A DNA stretch of 64,000 nucleotides from Streptomyces flavidovirens DSM 40150 (lineage in GTDB: Bacteria; Actinomycetota; Actinomycetes; Streptomycetales; Streptomycetaceae): the NCBI RefSeq assembly GCF_000429085.1, contig NZ_AUBE01000002.1, positions 102,824 to 166,823 on the forward strand, written 5' to 3'. Below are positions 56,468 to 64,000 of the stretch, piece after piece (position 1 is the stretch's first letter; the number at the start of each line of letters is the position of its first letter). A model generated the notes under the pieces. That model searched no databases and was not told the origin of the DNA. It was given only the letters and a program-made list of their open reading frames with translations. Made by a program: the position numbers and the translations under genes.

Positions 56468-57252
56468 GACGTCCGCCCGCGCGCGTCGAAGTCCTTCATG
56501 CGGTCGAGGACCTGGTCGGCGGTCGGCGAGAACATCTCATCCACGATCCGGCCGTCCGCGAGATACAGCACCCGGTCCGCGTAGGACGCGGCGACCGGGT
56601 CGTGCGTAACCATCACGATGGTCTGGCCCAGCTCGTCGACGGACTTCCGCAGGAAGGTCAGCACCTCGGCGCCGGCCCGCGAGTCGAGGTTTCCGGTCGG
56701 CTCGTCACCGAAAATGATCTCGGGCCGGGCGGCCAGCGCCCGCGCCACCGCGACCCGCTGCTGCTGACCGCCGGACAGCTCGGTGGGCCGGTGCCTGAGC
56801 CGGTCCGCGAGGCCGACCGTCTCCACCACCCGGTTCAGCCACGGCGCGTCCGGCTTACGGCCCGCGATGTCCATCGGCAGCGTGATGTTCTCCAGGGCGT
56901 TCAGCGTCGGCAGCAGGTTGAACGCCTGGAAGATGAAGCCGATCCGGTCCCTGCGCAGCCGCGTGAGCTTCTTGTCCTTGAGCTTGGTGATCTCGGTTTC
57001 GTCGAGGTGGATCTCGCCCGACGTCACGGTGTCCAGACCGGCGAGGCAGTGCATGAGCGTGGACTTGCCGGAGCCGGACGGGCCCATGATGGCGGTGAAC
57101 TGCCCCCGGTTGATGTCCACATCGACGTGGTCGAGCGCGACGACACGGGTCTCCCCCGACCCGTACGCCTTGACGACCTGCCGCGCGCTCGCGGCAACGG
57201 CCGTACGCCCTCCAGTGCCCCCGTGCCTGGGAATGGTCATAGCCGTTGTCAC
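56464..57252 (-). CDS. MacB/LolD-type ABC ATPase (second copy)
   Basis: 262 residues. Walker A GPSGSGKST (near residue 60), LSGGQQQRVAVARA (near 162), IIFGDEPTGNLD, THD switch. Long blocks such as GFIFQAFNLLPTL and MDIAGRKPD are identical to the ATPase at 10762-11538, pointing to a paralogous pair. GTG 57252 is used because AGGAG lies seven bases upstream; ATG 57240 is the alternative. Confidence 0.92.
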   Translation of the reverse strand: MTTAMTIPRHGGTGGRTAVAASARQVVKAYGSGETRVVALDHVDVDINRGQFTAIMGPSGSGKSTLMHCLAGLDTVTSGEIHLDETEITKLKDKKLTRLRRDRIGFIFQAFNLLPTLNALENITLPMDIAGRKPDAPWLNRVVETVGLADRLRHRPTELSGGQQQRVAVARALAARPEIIFGDEPTGNLDSRAGAEVLTFLRKSVDELGQTIVMVTHDPVAASYADRVLYLADGRIVDEMFSPTADQVLDRMKDFDARGRTS

Positions 57253-57548
57253 GGTCGGTCTCCTAAGTCGTGTGAGCAGCGAAAACGCCCGGCGGTAACC
57301 CCAGCCGCACCCCCCGAGGTGCGGTGGCGGTGGTCCGTAAGGCCGCCGTAAAACCAAGCTAAAGAACGGACGCGTGCGCCTCGTCCTCCACCGGGACGAA
57401 CACCCTCTGGCCAGAAGTAAGGAGAACTCCCTAGGGGCTCTCCACCCTCGGGTGGACCCCGACTCCGGGCAGCCTGCACCCTCCCCCTGCGTGACCTGCA
57501 AGTGAGAAGGTGTCGGGGGCCAGATACGTGCACGGTGAAGGGATCTTG

Positions 57549-59183
57549 GTGAGCGGCACCGGAAGCAGTGCGGGCGGCAGTACCGGAAACGCGGACAGCA
57601 CCAGCGCGATACCCGGCGGCGGGGGCGCCCCCGGCCGGCCGGCGGTGGCCGGAGGGACTTCCGCGCACGCGAACGCCCGGCGCGGCCCCGTCGTCGCCGC
57701 GCTGATGCTCGGCATGGCCCTCGCCGCGCTCGACGGCACGATCGTCTCCACCGCCGTCCCCCAGATCGTCGGCGACCTCGGCGGCTTCGCCGTCTTCTCG
57801 TGGCTCTTCTCCGGTTACCTCCTCGCCGTCACCGTCACCCTCCCCGTGTACGGAAAGCTCTCCGACACCTTCGGCCGCAAGCCGGTGCTGATCGCGGGCA
57901 TCGTCCTCTTCCTCATCGGCTCACTGCTGTGCGCCTGTGCCTGGAACATGGGCAGCCTGATCGCGTTCCGCGTCGTCCAGGGCCTCGGCGGCGGCGCCAT
58001 CCAGGGCACGGTCCAGACGATCGCCGCCGACCTCTACCCCCTCAGGGAACGCCCGAAGATCCAGGCGAAACTGTCGACCGTGTGGGCGGTGTCGGCCGTC
58101 GCAGGACCGGCGGTCGGCGGGCTGCTCGCGGCGTACGCGGACTGGCGCTGGATCTTCCTCATCAACCTGCCGGTGGGCGCCACGGCCCTGTGGCTGATCG
58201 CCCGTCACCTGCACGAACCGTCCCGCACGAAGACCGCGGCGGCCTCCCGCCCCCGTATCGACTGGGCGGGCGCCCTGGCCGTGTTCGCCTGCGGCGGCCT
58301 GCTGCTCTTCGCCCTCGTCCAGGGCGGCGTCGCCTGGCCCTGGCTCTCCGCGCCCTCACTGGCCCTGTTCGGCGCCAGCGCGCTGCTGGCCGCCGCCACC
58401 GTCGCCATCGAACGCCGCGCCGCCGAGCCGATCATCCCCGGCTGGGTGTGGCGCAGGCGCACCATCGCCGCCGTCAACCTCGCCCTCGGCGCGCTCGGCC
58501 TGCTCATGGTCGCGCCGACGGTCTTCCTCCCCACCTACGCGCAGGCGGTCCTCGGACTCGGCCCGATCGCCGCCGGCTTCGTCATGTCGGTGATGACGCT
58601 GAGCTGGCCGGTGTCGGCGGCGCTGAGCCAGCACGCGTACAACCGCATCGGGTTCCGCCTCACGGCGATCATCGGCATCGCCTGTTCGGCGCTGATCCTG
58701 CTCGCCTTCCCGCTCCTCCCGTTCCCCGGCGCGGCCTGGCAGCCCGCCCTGATCATGCTGCTGCTCGGCGCGGCGCTCGGCCTCTTCCAACTCCCCCTGA
58801 TCGTCGGCGTCCAGTCGACGGTCGGGTACGCGGAGCGCGGTACGACGACCGCGTCCGTACTCTTCTGCCGCCAGGTCGGCCAGTCCGTCGGCGCGGCCCT
58901 CTTCGGCGCGGTCGCCAACGCCACCCTCGCGTCCAGGCTCGCCGCCGCACCCGACGGCATACGGGAGGGGCTCCCCGGCGACCTCGACTCCGTCTCGCAC
59001 GCGCTGGCCGATCCGGGCTCGCTCACCGCGGAGGCGGCCGACTATCTGCGCCGGGCCGTGGACACGGCCGTCGACCACGTCTACATCGGCGCGGCGATCG
59101 CGGCGGTGCTGGCCCTGCTCGCCCTTGTCTTCGTGGCTCCGCGCCGCTTCCCCGTCATCACCGAGGAAGCACCAGCCGACTGA
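57549..59183 (+). CDS. DHA2-type MFS drug exporter
   Basis: 544 residues, about 14 membrane helices. Motif A GKLSDTFGRKPV (near residue 108) and motif C-like AGPAVGGLL (near 185) mark a 14-helix drug/proton antiporter. N-terminal ~50 residues are Gly/Ser/Ala-rich and cytoplasmic. GTG 57549 is preceded by AAGGGA at six bases; GTG 57528 is an alternative. No regulator is adjacent. Substrate unknown, probably amphiphilic drugs or secondary metabolites. Confidence 0.88.
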   Translation: MSGTGSSAGGSTGNADSTSAIPGGGGAPGRPAVAGGTSAHANARRGPVVAALMLGMALAALDGTIVSTAVPQIVGDLGGFAVFSWLFSGYLLAVTVTLPVYGKLSDTFGRKPVLIAGIVLFLIGSLLCACAWNMGSLIAFRVVQGLGGGAIQGTVQTIAADLYPLRERPKIQAKLSTVWAVSAVAGPAVGGLLAAYADWRWIFLINLPVGATALWLIARHLHEPSRTKTAAASRPRIDWAGALAVFACGGLLLFALVQGGVAWPWLSAPSLALFGASALLAAATVAIERRAAEPIIPGWVWRRRTIAAVNLALGALGLLMVAPTVFLPTYAQAVLGLGPIAAGFVMSVMTLSWPVSAALSQHAYNRIGFRLTAIIGIACSALILLAFPLLPFPGAAWQPALIMLLLGAALGLFQLPLIVGVQSTVGYAERGTTTASVLFCRQVGQSVGAALFGAVANATLASRLAAAPDGIREGLPGDLDSVSHALADPGSLTAEAADYLRRAVDTAVDHVYIGAAIAAVLALLALVFVAPRRFPVITEEAPAD

Positions 59184-59225
59184 AAGCGGTCTTCCCCGGT
59201 GGGTCTTCCCCGGTGGGCCGCCCCC

Positions 59226-59332
59226 GTTACCGCCAGTAAGGAACCGTGCCGATCGGATTACCCGCGGTAACGGCCCGATCCGCCACGCCAGTTCGCACGA
59301 AAGCCTCCCCGGCGGGGATACCGATGGGTAAC
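59226..59332. promoter_or_regulatory. GTTACC/GGTAAC operator-like boxes upstream of the symporter operon
   Basis: GTTACC at 59226-59231, the palindrome TTACCCGCGGTAA at 59258-59270 (extended GCGGTAAC to 59271) and GGTAAC at 59327-59332, all in the 246-base leader before the DUF485 gene. The outer GTTACCGC and GCGGTAAC form a wider dyad. The pattern suggests a repressor or activator binding region. Confidence 0.45.
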
Positions 59333-59429
59333 GTACGCGGCCCGAGCGCCCCGCCGCCGCTCCCCGGCCCCGGTCGCGCTTCTCCCTGCAGTCCGCTCGG
59401 GACCCAGCCGCGCAAGGAGCAGCCCGCAC

Positions 59430-59834
59430 ATGTCGCACTACCCGGAATACCTGTACCCCTGGCAGAGTTCCCCGCCCGCACCGCCGCTCCCCCCACACCC
59501 CCTCCCCCCACAGCCCGCCCCCGTCCACCAGTACGTCCCCGGCCGCCACAGCGACCTGCGCAGGCTCCGCTCGGCGTACCGCCGGCTGCGCCGCGTGGCG
59601 AGCCTCACCGCCCTCGGCTACTTCACGCTCTTCCTCCTCCTCTCCGGCCTCGCACCCGGCCTGATGGGCAGCGAGCTGCCCGGCAGCCTCAACACCGGCC
59701 TCCTGCTCGGCCTGTGCCAGCTCCCCGTCACCCTCGTGGCCATCGCCGTGTACGAGCAGTCCGCCCGCCACCGCGTCGACCCGCTCGCCGAGAACCTCCG
59801 CCGGCAGCGCCTTGTCCGGCGGGCAGCCCAGTGA
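59430..59834 (+). CDS. DUF485 membrane protein
   Basis: 134 residues. Pro-rich cytoplasmic N-terminus (about 1-40), then LRRLRSAYRRLRRVASLTAL leading into two membrane helices (ALGYFTLFLLLSGLAPGLM; GLLLGLCQLPVTLVAIAVYE) and a basic tail. DUF485 proteins accompany acetate/solute:sodium symporters (YjcH next to ActP). Its stop overlaps the symporter GTG. The Pro/His/Gln-rich extension is longer than in the enterobacterial YjcH. Confidence 0.85.
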   Translation: MSHYPEYLYPWQSSPPAPPLPPHPLPPQPAPVHQYVPGRHSDLRRLRSAYRRLRRVASLTALGYFTLFLLLSGLAPGLMGSELPGSLNTGLLLGLCQLPVTLVAIAVYEQSARHRVDPLAENLRRQRLVRRAAQ

Positions 59835-61456
59835 CCGGATTCAGCGATTCCGCCCAGGAGACGTCCCTGGTCGCCTTCATAGCGGTGGCCACGGTCACGC
59901 TCCTCCTGTGCGTCATGACCGGGCCCGACCGCGACGACCTCGCCGAGTTCTACACCGGTTACCGCTCGCTCTCGCCCATGCGCAACGGCCTCGCCATCGC
60001 CGGCGACTACATCTCGGCCGCCACCGTCCTCGGCACCATCGGCGTCATCGCCCTCACCGGCTACGACGGCGTGGTGCTGGCCCTGAGCACAGCACTCTCC
60101 CTCGTCCTCCTGATGTTCCTGCTGGCCGAACCCCTGCGCAACGCGGGCCGGTTCACCATGGGCGACGCCTTCGCCCACCGCGCGCCGAGCCGCGCCGTAC
60201 GCATCACCGCGAGCGCCGTCACCCTCGCCGCGCTGCTCCCGATGATGGTCGTACAGCTCGCCGGGGCGGGCCATCTCCTCTCCTTCATTCTCGGCTTCGA
60301 GGGCTCGGGCTTCCGGACCGGCTGCATCGTCGTCCTCGGCGTACTGATGATCAGTTATGCCGCCATCGGCGGCATGAAGGGCACGGCCCTCATCCAGATC
60401 ATCAAGACCGTGTTCCTGCTGGGCACCGGCGTCATCCTCTGCGTGCTGATCCTGGGCCGCTTCGACTGGAGTACGGCGCGACTCCTCGGCGCGGCGAAGG
60501 ACGGCAGCGGGGTGGGCGACGCGTTCCTGATGTCGGGTCTTCAGTTCGGCGGCAACGAACTCGACATGATCAGCTCGGAGTTGACGGTGGTGCTCGGCGC
60601 CGCGTGCCTGCCGCACATCACGATGCGCATGTACAGCTCGCGCAACGCGCTCGCCGTACGCCGCTCGATGTCCTGGGCGGTCTCGGCCGTAGTCGTCTTC
60701 TGCCTGCTCATCGCCGTGATCGGCTTCGGCGCGGCGGCGCTCGTCGGCCGCGAGACGATCACCGCGTCCGACCCGCAGGGTGATACGTCGATCCTGCTGC
60801 TCAGCCAGGCGCTGGTGGGCGGCGACACGTCTTCGCTCGAAACCCTCGTCTTCACCTGCGTCACGACAGCGATCTTCCTGACGCTGCTCGCCTCGGTGGC
60901 CGGAATGATCCTGGCCTGCGCGAACTCGCTTGCCCACGACCTCTTCGCGCACGGCGTCCGCACGTCCACGGCCGGCGGCGCGACCGAGATGGCGGTGGCG
61001 AGAGCGGCGGCGGTCGCCGTCGGCATCCCCGCGATCGCCCTCGGCGTGCTGGCCCGTCACGGGAACGTACAGCCCCTGGTCACCCTCTCCTTCTGCATCG
61101 GCGCCTCCGCGCTGGCCCCGGCCCTGGTCTTCAGCCTCTTCTGGCGCCGCTTCACGCGCACGGGCCTGATGTGCACGCTCATCGGCGGCACGCTGTGCGT
61201 GATGGTCCTCATGACGGGCACCAACCTGGTCTCGGGCTCCCCGCAATCGGTGTTCCCCGCCCAGGACTTCAACTGGTACCCGTTCACCACGACGGGCCTG
61301 GTGTCGATCCCCTTCGGCTTCTTCATGGGCTGGCTGGGTACGTTCCTGAGCCACCGGGGCTCGGGCGAGCGGCAACGGCGCCGGTACGAGGCGGTGGAGG
61401 CGTGGATTCTGGCGGGCGCGGAGGACGGCGCGCCCGGCAGATCCCCCGCGGAATGA
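59831..61456 (+). CDS. Sodium/solute symporter, ActP-like
   Basis: 541 residues, about 13 membrane helices of the SSS family. FYTGYRSLSPMRNGLAIAGDYISAATVLG near residues 37-65 carries the family sodium-site pattern, and MISYAAIGGMKGTALIQIIK and CLPHITMRMYSS are also typical. It imports small monocarboxylates such as acetate with a cation. GTG 59831 overlaps the DUF485 stop (GTGA). Some helices are spaced by short loops only, as usual. Confidence 0.88.
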   Translation: MTGFSDSAQETSLVAFIAVATVTLLLCVMTGPDRDDLAEFYTGYRSLSPMRNGLAIAGDYISAATVLGTIGVIALTGYDGVVLALSTALSLVLLMFLLAEPLRNAGRFTMGDAFAHRAPSRAVRITASAVTLAALLPMMVVQLAGAGHLLSFILGFEGSGFRTGCIVVLGVLMISYAAIGGMKGTALIQIIKTVFLLGTGVILCVLILGRFDWSTARLLGAAKDGSGVGDAFLMSGLQFGGNELDMISSELTVVLGAACLPHITMRMYSSRNALAVRRSMSWAVSAVVVFCLLIAVIGFGAAALVGRETITASDPQGDTSILLLSQALVGGDTSSLETLVFTCVTTAIFLTLLASVAGMILACANSLAHDLFAHGVRTSTAGGATEMAVARAAAVAVGIPAIALGVLARHGNVQPLVTLSFCIGASALAPALVFSLFWRRFTRTGLMCTLIGGTLCVMVLMTGTNLVSGSPQSVFPAQDFNWYPFTTTGLVSIPFGFFMGWLGTFLSHRGSGERQRRRYEAVEAWILAGAEDGAPGRSPAE

Positions 61457-61509
61457 GCGAGTGCGCCGACACCGCTACGGCCGCCGCGACCGGGGAGACC
61501 GCAGGTACG

Positions 61510-62511
61510 TCACCGGCTGTGGGCGTAGTCGACGAGCCCGAGGGCCGCCGCCTGCACGCCGGCCTGGAAGCGGCTCTCGGCCCCCAGTTTGTCCATGAGC
61601 CCCGTCATCATCCTGCGCAGAGTCCTGGTGGAGACGCCCAGGGACCGGGCGATGGCCTCGTCGGTCCTGCCGATGGCCAGCATCCGGAGAACGGCCGCCT
61701 CCCGCGCGGACGGCTCCAGGGGACTGTCCGGCCGGTCGACGGGCTCCAGCGGGGTCGAACCGTGCACCCAGCAGTACTCGAAGGTGTGCCGCATCAGCCG
61801 GCCCAGCTCGCGGGACTCGACCTCCAGGGCCGCGCTCCAGCCCTCGCGCGACGAAGTCGAGACGTACGCCAGGGAGTCGTCCACCAGGATGAGCTGGAAC
61901 GGCAGGACCGCGGCGAGCCGCACCTCGCACCCCGAGGCCCGGAGCTCCTCCAGATACGACATGCCGTGCGGCACCTTGGTCATCGCCTCCAGGTGGATCG
62001 TGCGCGCCACGACCCCCCGGTCCAGCGCCAGGCGGGTGCACCGCACGACGTCGTCGAGCGCGTCCTGGGCCGGGGCGGGGTGTGCCCACATGCTCAGCAC
62101 CTCGGTACGGGCCCGCACGCAAGCGCTCTCCAGGGCCGCGCAGATGTTTTCCTCCCCGATCAGCAGCTTGGCCCCGGTCTCACCGCGTGCGTTGGCCTGG
62201 AGCAGCGTCAGGTTGGCGGCGAGCGTGGACATGGTGGAGCGCAGTTCCCGCACCGTGGAGAGCTGATGGGTGGCGACCTGCTCCTCCCATTCCAGCAGCC
62301 GCGCGACCGCGGCCTCCGGGGAGACCGGGGTGTACCCGGACGGCTCGTCCGATGCGCGCAGGAGGCCGGCCTCCACGAGGAAGTACTGGGCCAGGTCGAA
62401 TTGCAACTGGGTCATGCCGAGTTTCTCGCGGGCCGTCGTGGCGGACCATTCCGGTGAGGTCAGAATGAATCGGAACAACCGCTGTGCCTGAACAACTGCG
62501 TCGTTGGTCAT
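61510..62511 (-). CDS. LuxR-type regulator, same architecture as the one at 8586-9728
   Basis: 333 residues from ATG 62511 (AGGGGGA upstream; longer frame rejected). N-terminal winged-helix-like segment (REKLGMTQLQFDLAQYFLVE), central PLD/TrmB-like sensor region (RGVVARTIHLEAMTKVPHGM...LILVDDSLAYVS), C-terminal LuxR HTH (GRTDEAIARSLGVSTRTLRRMM, about 275-297). No receiver domain. Divergent from the EgtD-like methyltransferase gene across 167 bases, which it probably controls. Confidence 0.86.
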   Translation of the reverse strand: MTNDAVVQAQRLFRFILTSPEWSATTAREKLGMTQLQFDLAQYFLVEAGLLRASDEPSGYTPVSPEAAVARLLEWEEQVATHQLSTVRELRSTMSTLAANLTLLQANARGETGAKLLIGEENICAALESACVRARTEVLSMWAHPAPAQDALDDVVRCTRLALDRGVVARTIHLEAMTKVPHGMSYLEELRASGCEVRLAAVLPFQLILVDDSLAYVSTSSREGWSAALEVESRELGRLMRHTFEYCWVHGSTPLEPVDRPDSPLEPSAREAAVLRMLAIGRTDEAIARSLGVSTRTLRRMMTGLMDKLGAESRFQAGVQAAALGLVDYAHSR

Positions 62512-62678
62512 AAATCCCCCTGGTTGTCTCATGTCGCGAAGGGTCGATTGTCCGGCACTGGACATGTCCGGAGTCGGCCTCCTGTCATGCGTAGACGGGT
62601 GGCTGGGAAGTCAACAGGCTTTCTCCAACCGCCTTTCGGCGGCGTGGTCAACAGTCCTCGATCTCCCGGAGCCGCTCT

Positions 62679-63731
62679 GTGCATTCGTCTGTGGTGTCGT
62701 CGTCTGTGAAGTCGTCGTCTGTGCACCCGCTCGAACCGGTCCTCCGGGCCGAGCCTCTGACCGAACGGATACGGAACTCCCTGGCGGCGCTGCTGCGGGT
62801 CCCCGCATCGCGCGTCACGGTTCCGGAGAACGCCGAGAAGTACTACGACGAGGCCGCGCCCCGCACCGCCGGCACCTCCCTGGAGGAGGTGTTCCACCTC
62901 ATGCGGTCCCTCAATGAGCGCGGCATGGCGGATGCCCGCCTGGGGTGCGCGGAGGGCGACGGCCACTCGCTCAGGAGCGCTCTCAAGCACGTGGTCGACG
63001 ACCTCTGCCAGGGCCTGGAGGGGGAACCGATCCAGTACACGGAGCTGGGGCCGGAGCCGGTCAAGACGGGTCTCGTCCTGCGGCGGCTGCGGGAGCGCGG
63101 CGTCGACGTCCGGCGCTACAACGGCGTCGACATCAACCCGGCCTCGCGCGCCACGATGGAGCGGGAACTCGCGCCGGTGCTCGCGGCCGGCCGGTTCACC
63201 TACCATCACACGCTCTTCGAGGAACTCGGGCGGCTCGACTACCGGCTGCCGGGCACCAGGAATCTGGTCACCATGCTGGGGTTCGAGGAGGGGAACGAGC
63301 ACCCGGCGGCGGTGAGCGCGATGCTCGACGAGATCCTGCGGCCCGGCGACCTCTTCCTCTCCGAAATGCAGGTGCTTTCCGAAGCCGGCTGGCAGCACGT
63401 ATTCAATTTCTACCAGTGCGACTTGATGCGCCGCTTCTCCCAGCTCGCGCTGGAGCGCAGCCGGCCCGGCGTACGGAAATCCCAATACGGTGTCTACCTG
63501 ACGCCACTCGCGCTGAGCGGCGACGGCGCGCCCACCATGGCGGCGGTGACCGCCCAGGTCATTCCCGGAAACGGGACGCGGGTGAACGAGGTGTTCGTGA
63601 CGAACTACTGCCTGAAATTCGCCGCGGAGGAATACCGGAAACTGCGTGAGGCGTCCGGGCGAATGAAGGTGGTGGCCGAGCGGGCGACCGGAGACGGTTC
63701 CGTCGTCTTCCAGTTGAGCCGGCGGCTGTGA
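62679..63731 (+). CDS. EgtD-like SAM-dependent methyltransferase
   Basis: 350 residues. IQYTELGPEPVKTGLVLRRL (where EgtD has its ELGSGxxxKTxxLL motif), YNGVDINPASRATMERELAP, LVTMLGFEEGNEHPAAVSAM and LRPGDLFLSEM follow the layout of histidine N-alpha-methyltransferase EgtD and fungal DUF2260-type enzymes. The amino-acid substrate cannot be inferred, and no ergothioneine genes are adjacent. GTG 62679 has GGAG seven bases upstream. The first 15 residues are Ser/Val-rich, coded by an imperfect direct repeat of TCGTCGTCTGTG with several alternative in-frame GTG starts. Confidence 0.75.
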   Translation: MHSSVVSSSVKSSSVHPLEPVLRAEPLTERIRNSLAALLRVPASRVTVPENAEKYYDEAAPRTAGTSLEEVFHLMRSLNERGMADARLGCAEGDGHSLRSALKHVVDDLCQGLEGEPIQYTELGPEPVKTGLVLRRLRERGVDVRRYNGVDINPASRATMERELAPVLAAGRFTYHHTLFEELGRLDYRLPGTRNLVTMLGFEEGNEHPAAVSAMLDEILRPGDLFLSEMQVLSEAGWQHVFNFYQCDLMRRFSQLALERSRPGVRKSQYGVYLTPLALSGDGAPTMAAVTAQVIPGNGTRVNEVFVTNYCLKFAAEEYRKLREASGRMKVVAERATGDGSVVFQLSRRL

Positions 63732-63742
63732 GGGCCGGCAGG

Positions 63743-64000
63743 TCATCTTCGCTCCAGGGACGGCTCGGCAGGGTCGGTCAGCCGCCGGATGCGACGCAGT
63801 GGTGAGCGTCGCAGCGCGAAGGAGGCCAGCGTCAGGGATGCGGTGATGACGACCATCGCGGCGCCCGGTCCGGCGGACTGGGCCAGTGCACCGCCGATGA
63901 GCGCGCCCAGCGGGATCGGGGCCATCGACACCAGCCGGTAGCCCGCCATGACGACCCCCAGGCGCTCGGGGGGCGCGAGCACCCCGCGCAGGCTCAGGGC
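63743..64000 (-). CDS. MFS transporter, C-terminal end only (5' end outside window)
   Basis: The frame is open to the window edge; 85 residues seen. PERLGVVMAGYRLVSMAPIPLGALIGGAL and GAAMVVITASLTLASFALRR are the last two helices of a major facilitator protein, ending in an Arg-rich tail. It converges with the methyltransferase gene (11-base gap). Possibly the exporter of a small biosynthetic locus. Confidence 0.7.
   Translation of the reverse strand, partial: ALSLRGVLAPPERLGVVMAGYRLVSMAPIPLGALIGGALAQSAGPGAAMVVITASLTLASFALRRSPLRRIRRLTDPAEPSLERR

Noticed and set aside
62524..62709. Small ORF next to the second LuxR gene, sought as a counterpart of the DNGWS peptide
   Set aside because: No export signal, no repeats and no ribosome site; it lies in the promoter region of the methyltransferase gene.

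Overview
This is a GC-rich actinobacterial chromosome segment, almost certainly Streptomyces or a close relative. The marker is a complete tRNA-Leu(UAA) gene of the bldA type, followed by a conserved Streptomyces-like set of genes: cfa-like methyltransferase, ndh, ppx/gppA, DUF501, divIC/ftsB, eno, a pair of rpf-like genes, a P450, mazG, a SurA-like lipoprotein gene and mfd. Further support comes from an XRE/DUF397 pair, an RsbW-like ATPase and many overlapping ATGA/GTGA start-stop junctions.

Positions 1-8690 hold one tightly packed plus-strand operon for tryptophan/kynurenine chemistry. It encodes a tryptophan 2,3-dioxygenase family protein (cut by the window edge), a kynureninase-like PLP enzyme, a second divergent dioxygenase-family protein, an FAD aromatic hydroxylase, a class IV aminotransferase, a KynB-type formamidase, an MFS exporter, a tiny chorismate-mutase-like protein and a degenerate Nudix-like protein. 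A LuxR-type regulator (8586-9728, minus) faces it. Divergent from the regulator is a 68-residue exported-type peptide (9919-10125) that carries the pentapeptide DNGWS three times at an exact 13-residue period and ends on it. bldA (10287-10371, minus) comes next. No assembly-line enzyme is visible, so the product is unknown and more genes probably lie left of the window.

Positions 10642-39233 are mostly core: a MacB-like ABC pair with a possible leader ORF, cfa, ndh, DUF397/XRE, the eno-divIC-DUF501-ppx operon, two Rpf-type secreted muralytic proteins (one behind a c-di-AMP/ydaO-type riboswitch), P450, mazG, SurA-like lipoprotein, GtrA/GT2, YfhO, a methyltransferase, a Ser/Thr kinase with its membrane partner, and a DNA-methylase-like protein with an altered catalytic motif.

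Positions 39777-45993 are a 6.2-kb mobile element whose ends can be read to the base. Perfect 6-bp inverted termini (TTATCT/AGATAA) are flanked by a 6-bp direct repeat (CGCGGG), and the element sits in frame inside a host HNH nuclease-like gene, whose two halves lie at 39271-39776 and 45988-46267. It encodes a Tn554-like trio (two tyrosine recombinases and a small HTH/coiled-coil protein). Its cargo is an uncharacterised gene plus an intact HNH lipoprotein of the same family as the gene it interrupts. The first recombinase has a TTA third codon, the codon read by the bldA tRNA in this window.

Positions 46293-61456 hold an SCO6745-like gene and TetR pair with a palindromic operator, an SGNH esterase, mfd, a Phd/RelE-type toxin-antitoxin pair plus a third small ORF, a second MacB-like ABC pair paralogous to the first, a DHA2 exporter, and a DUF485/solute symporter pair. 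Positions 61510-64000 form a second accessory edge: a LuxR-type regulator of the same architecture as the first, a divergent EgtD-like methyltransferase, and the end of an MFS gene.
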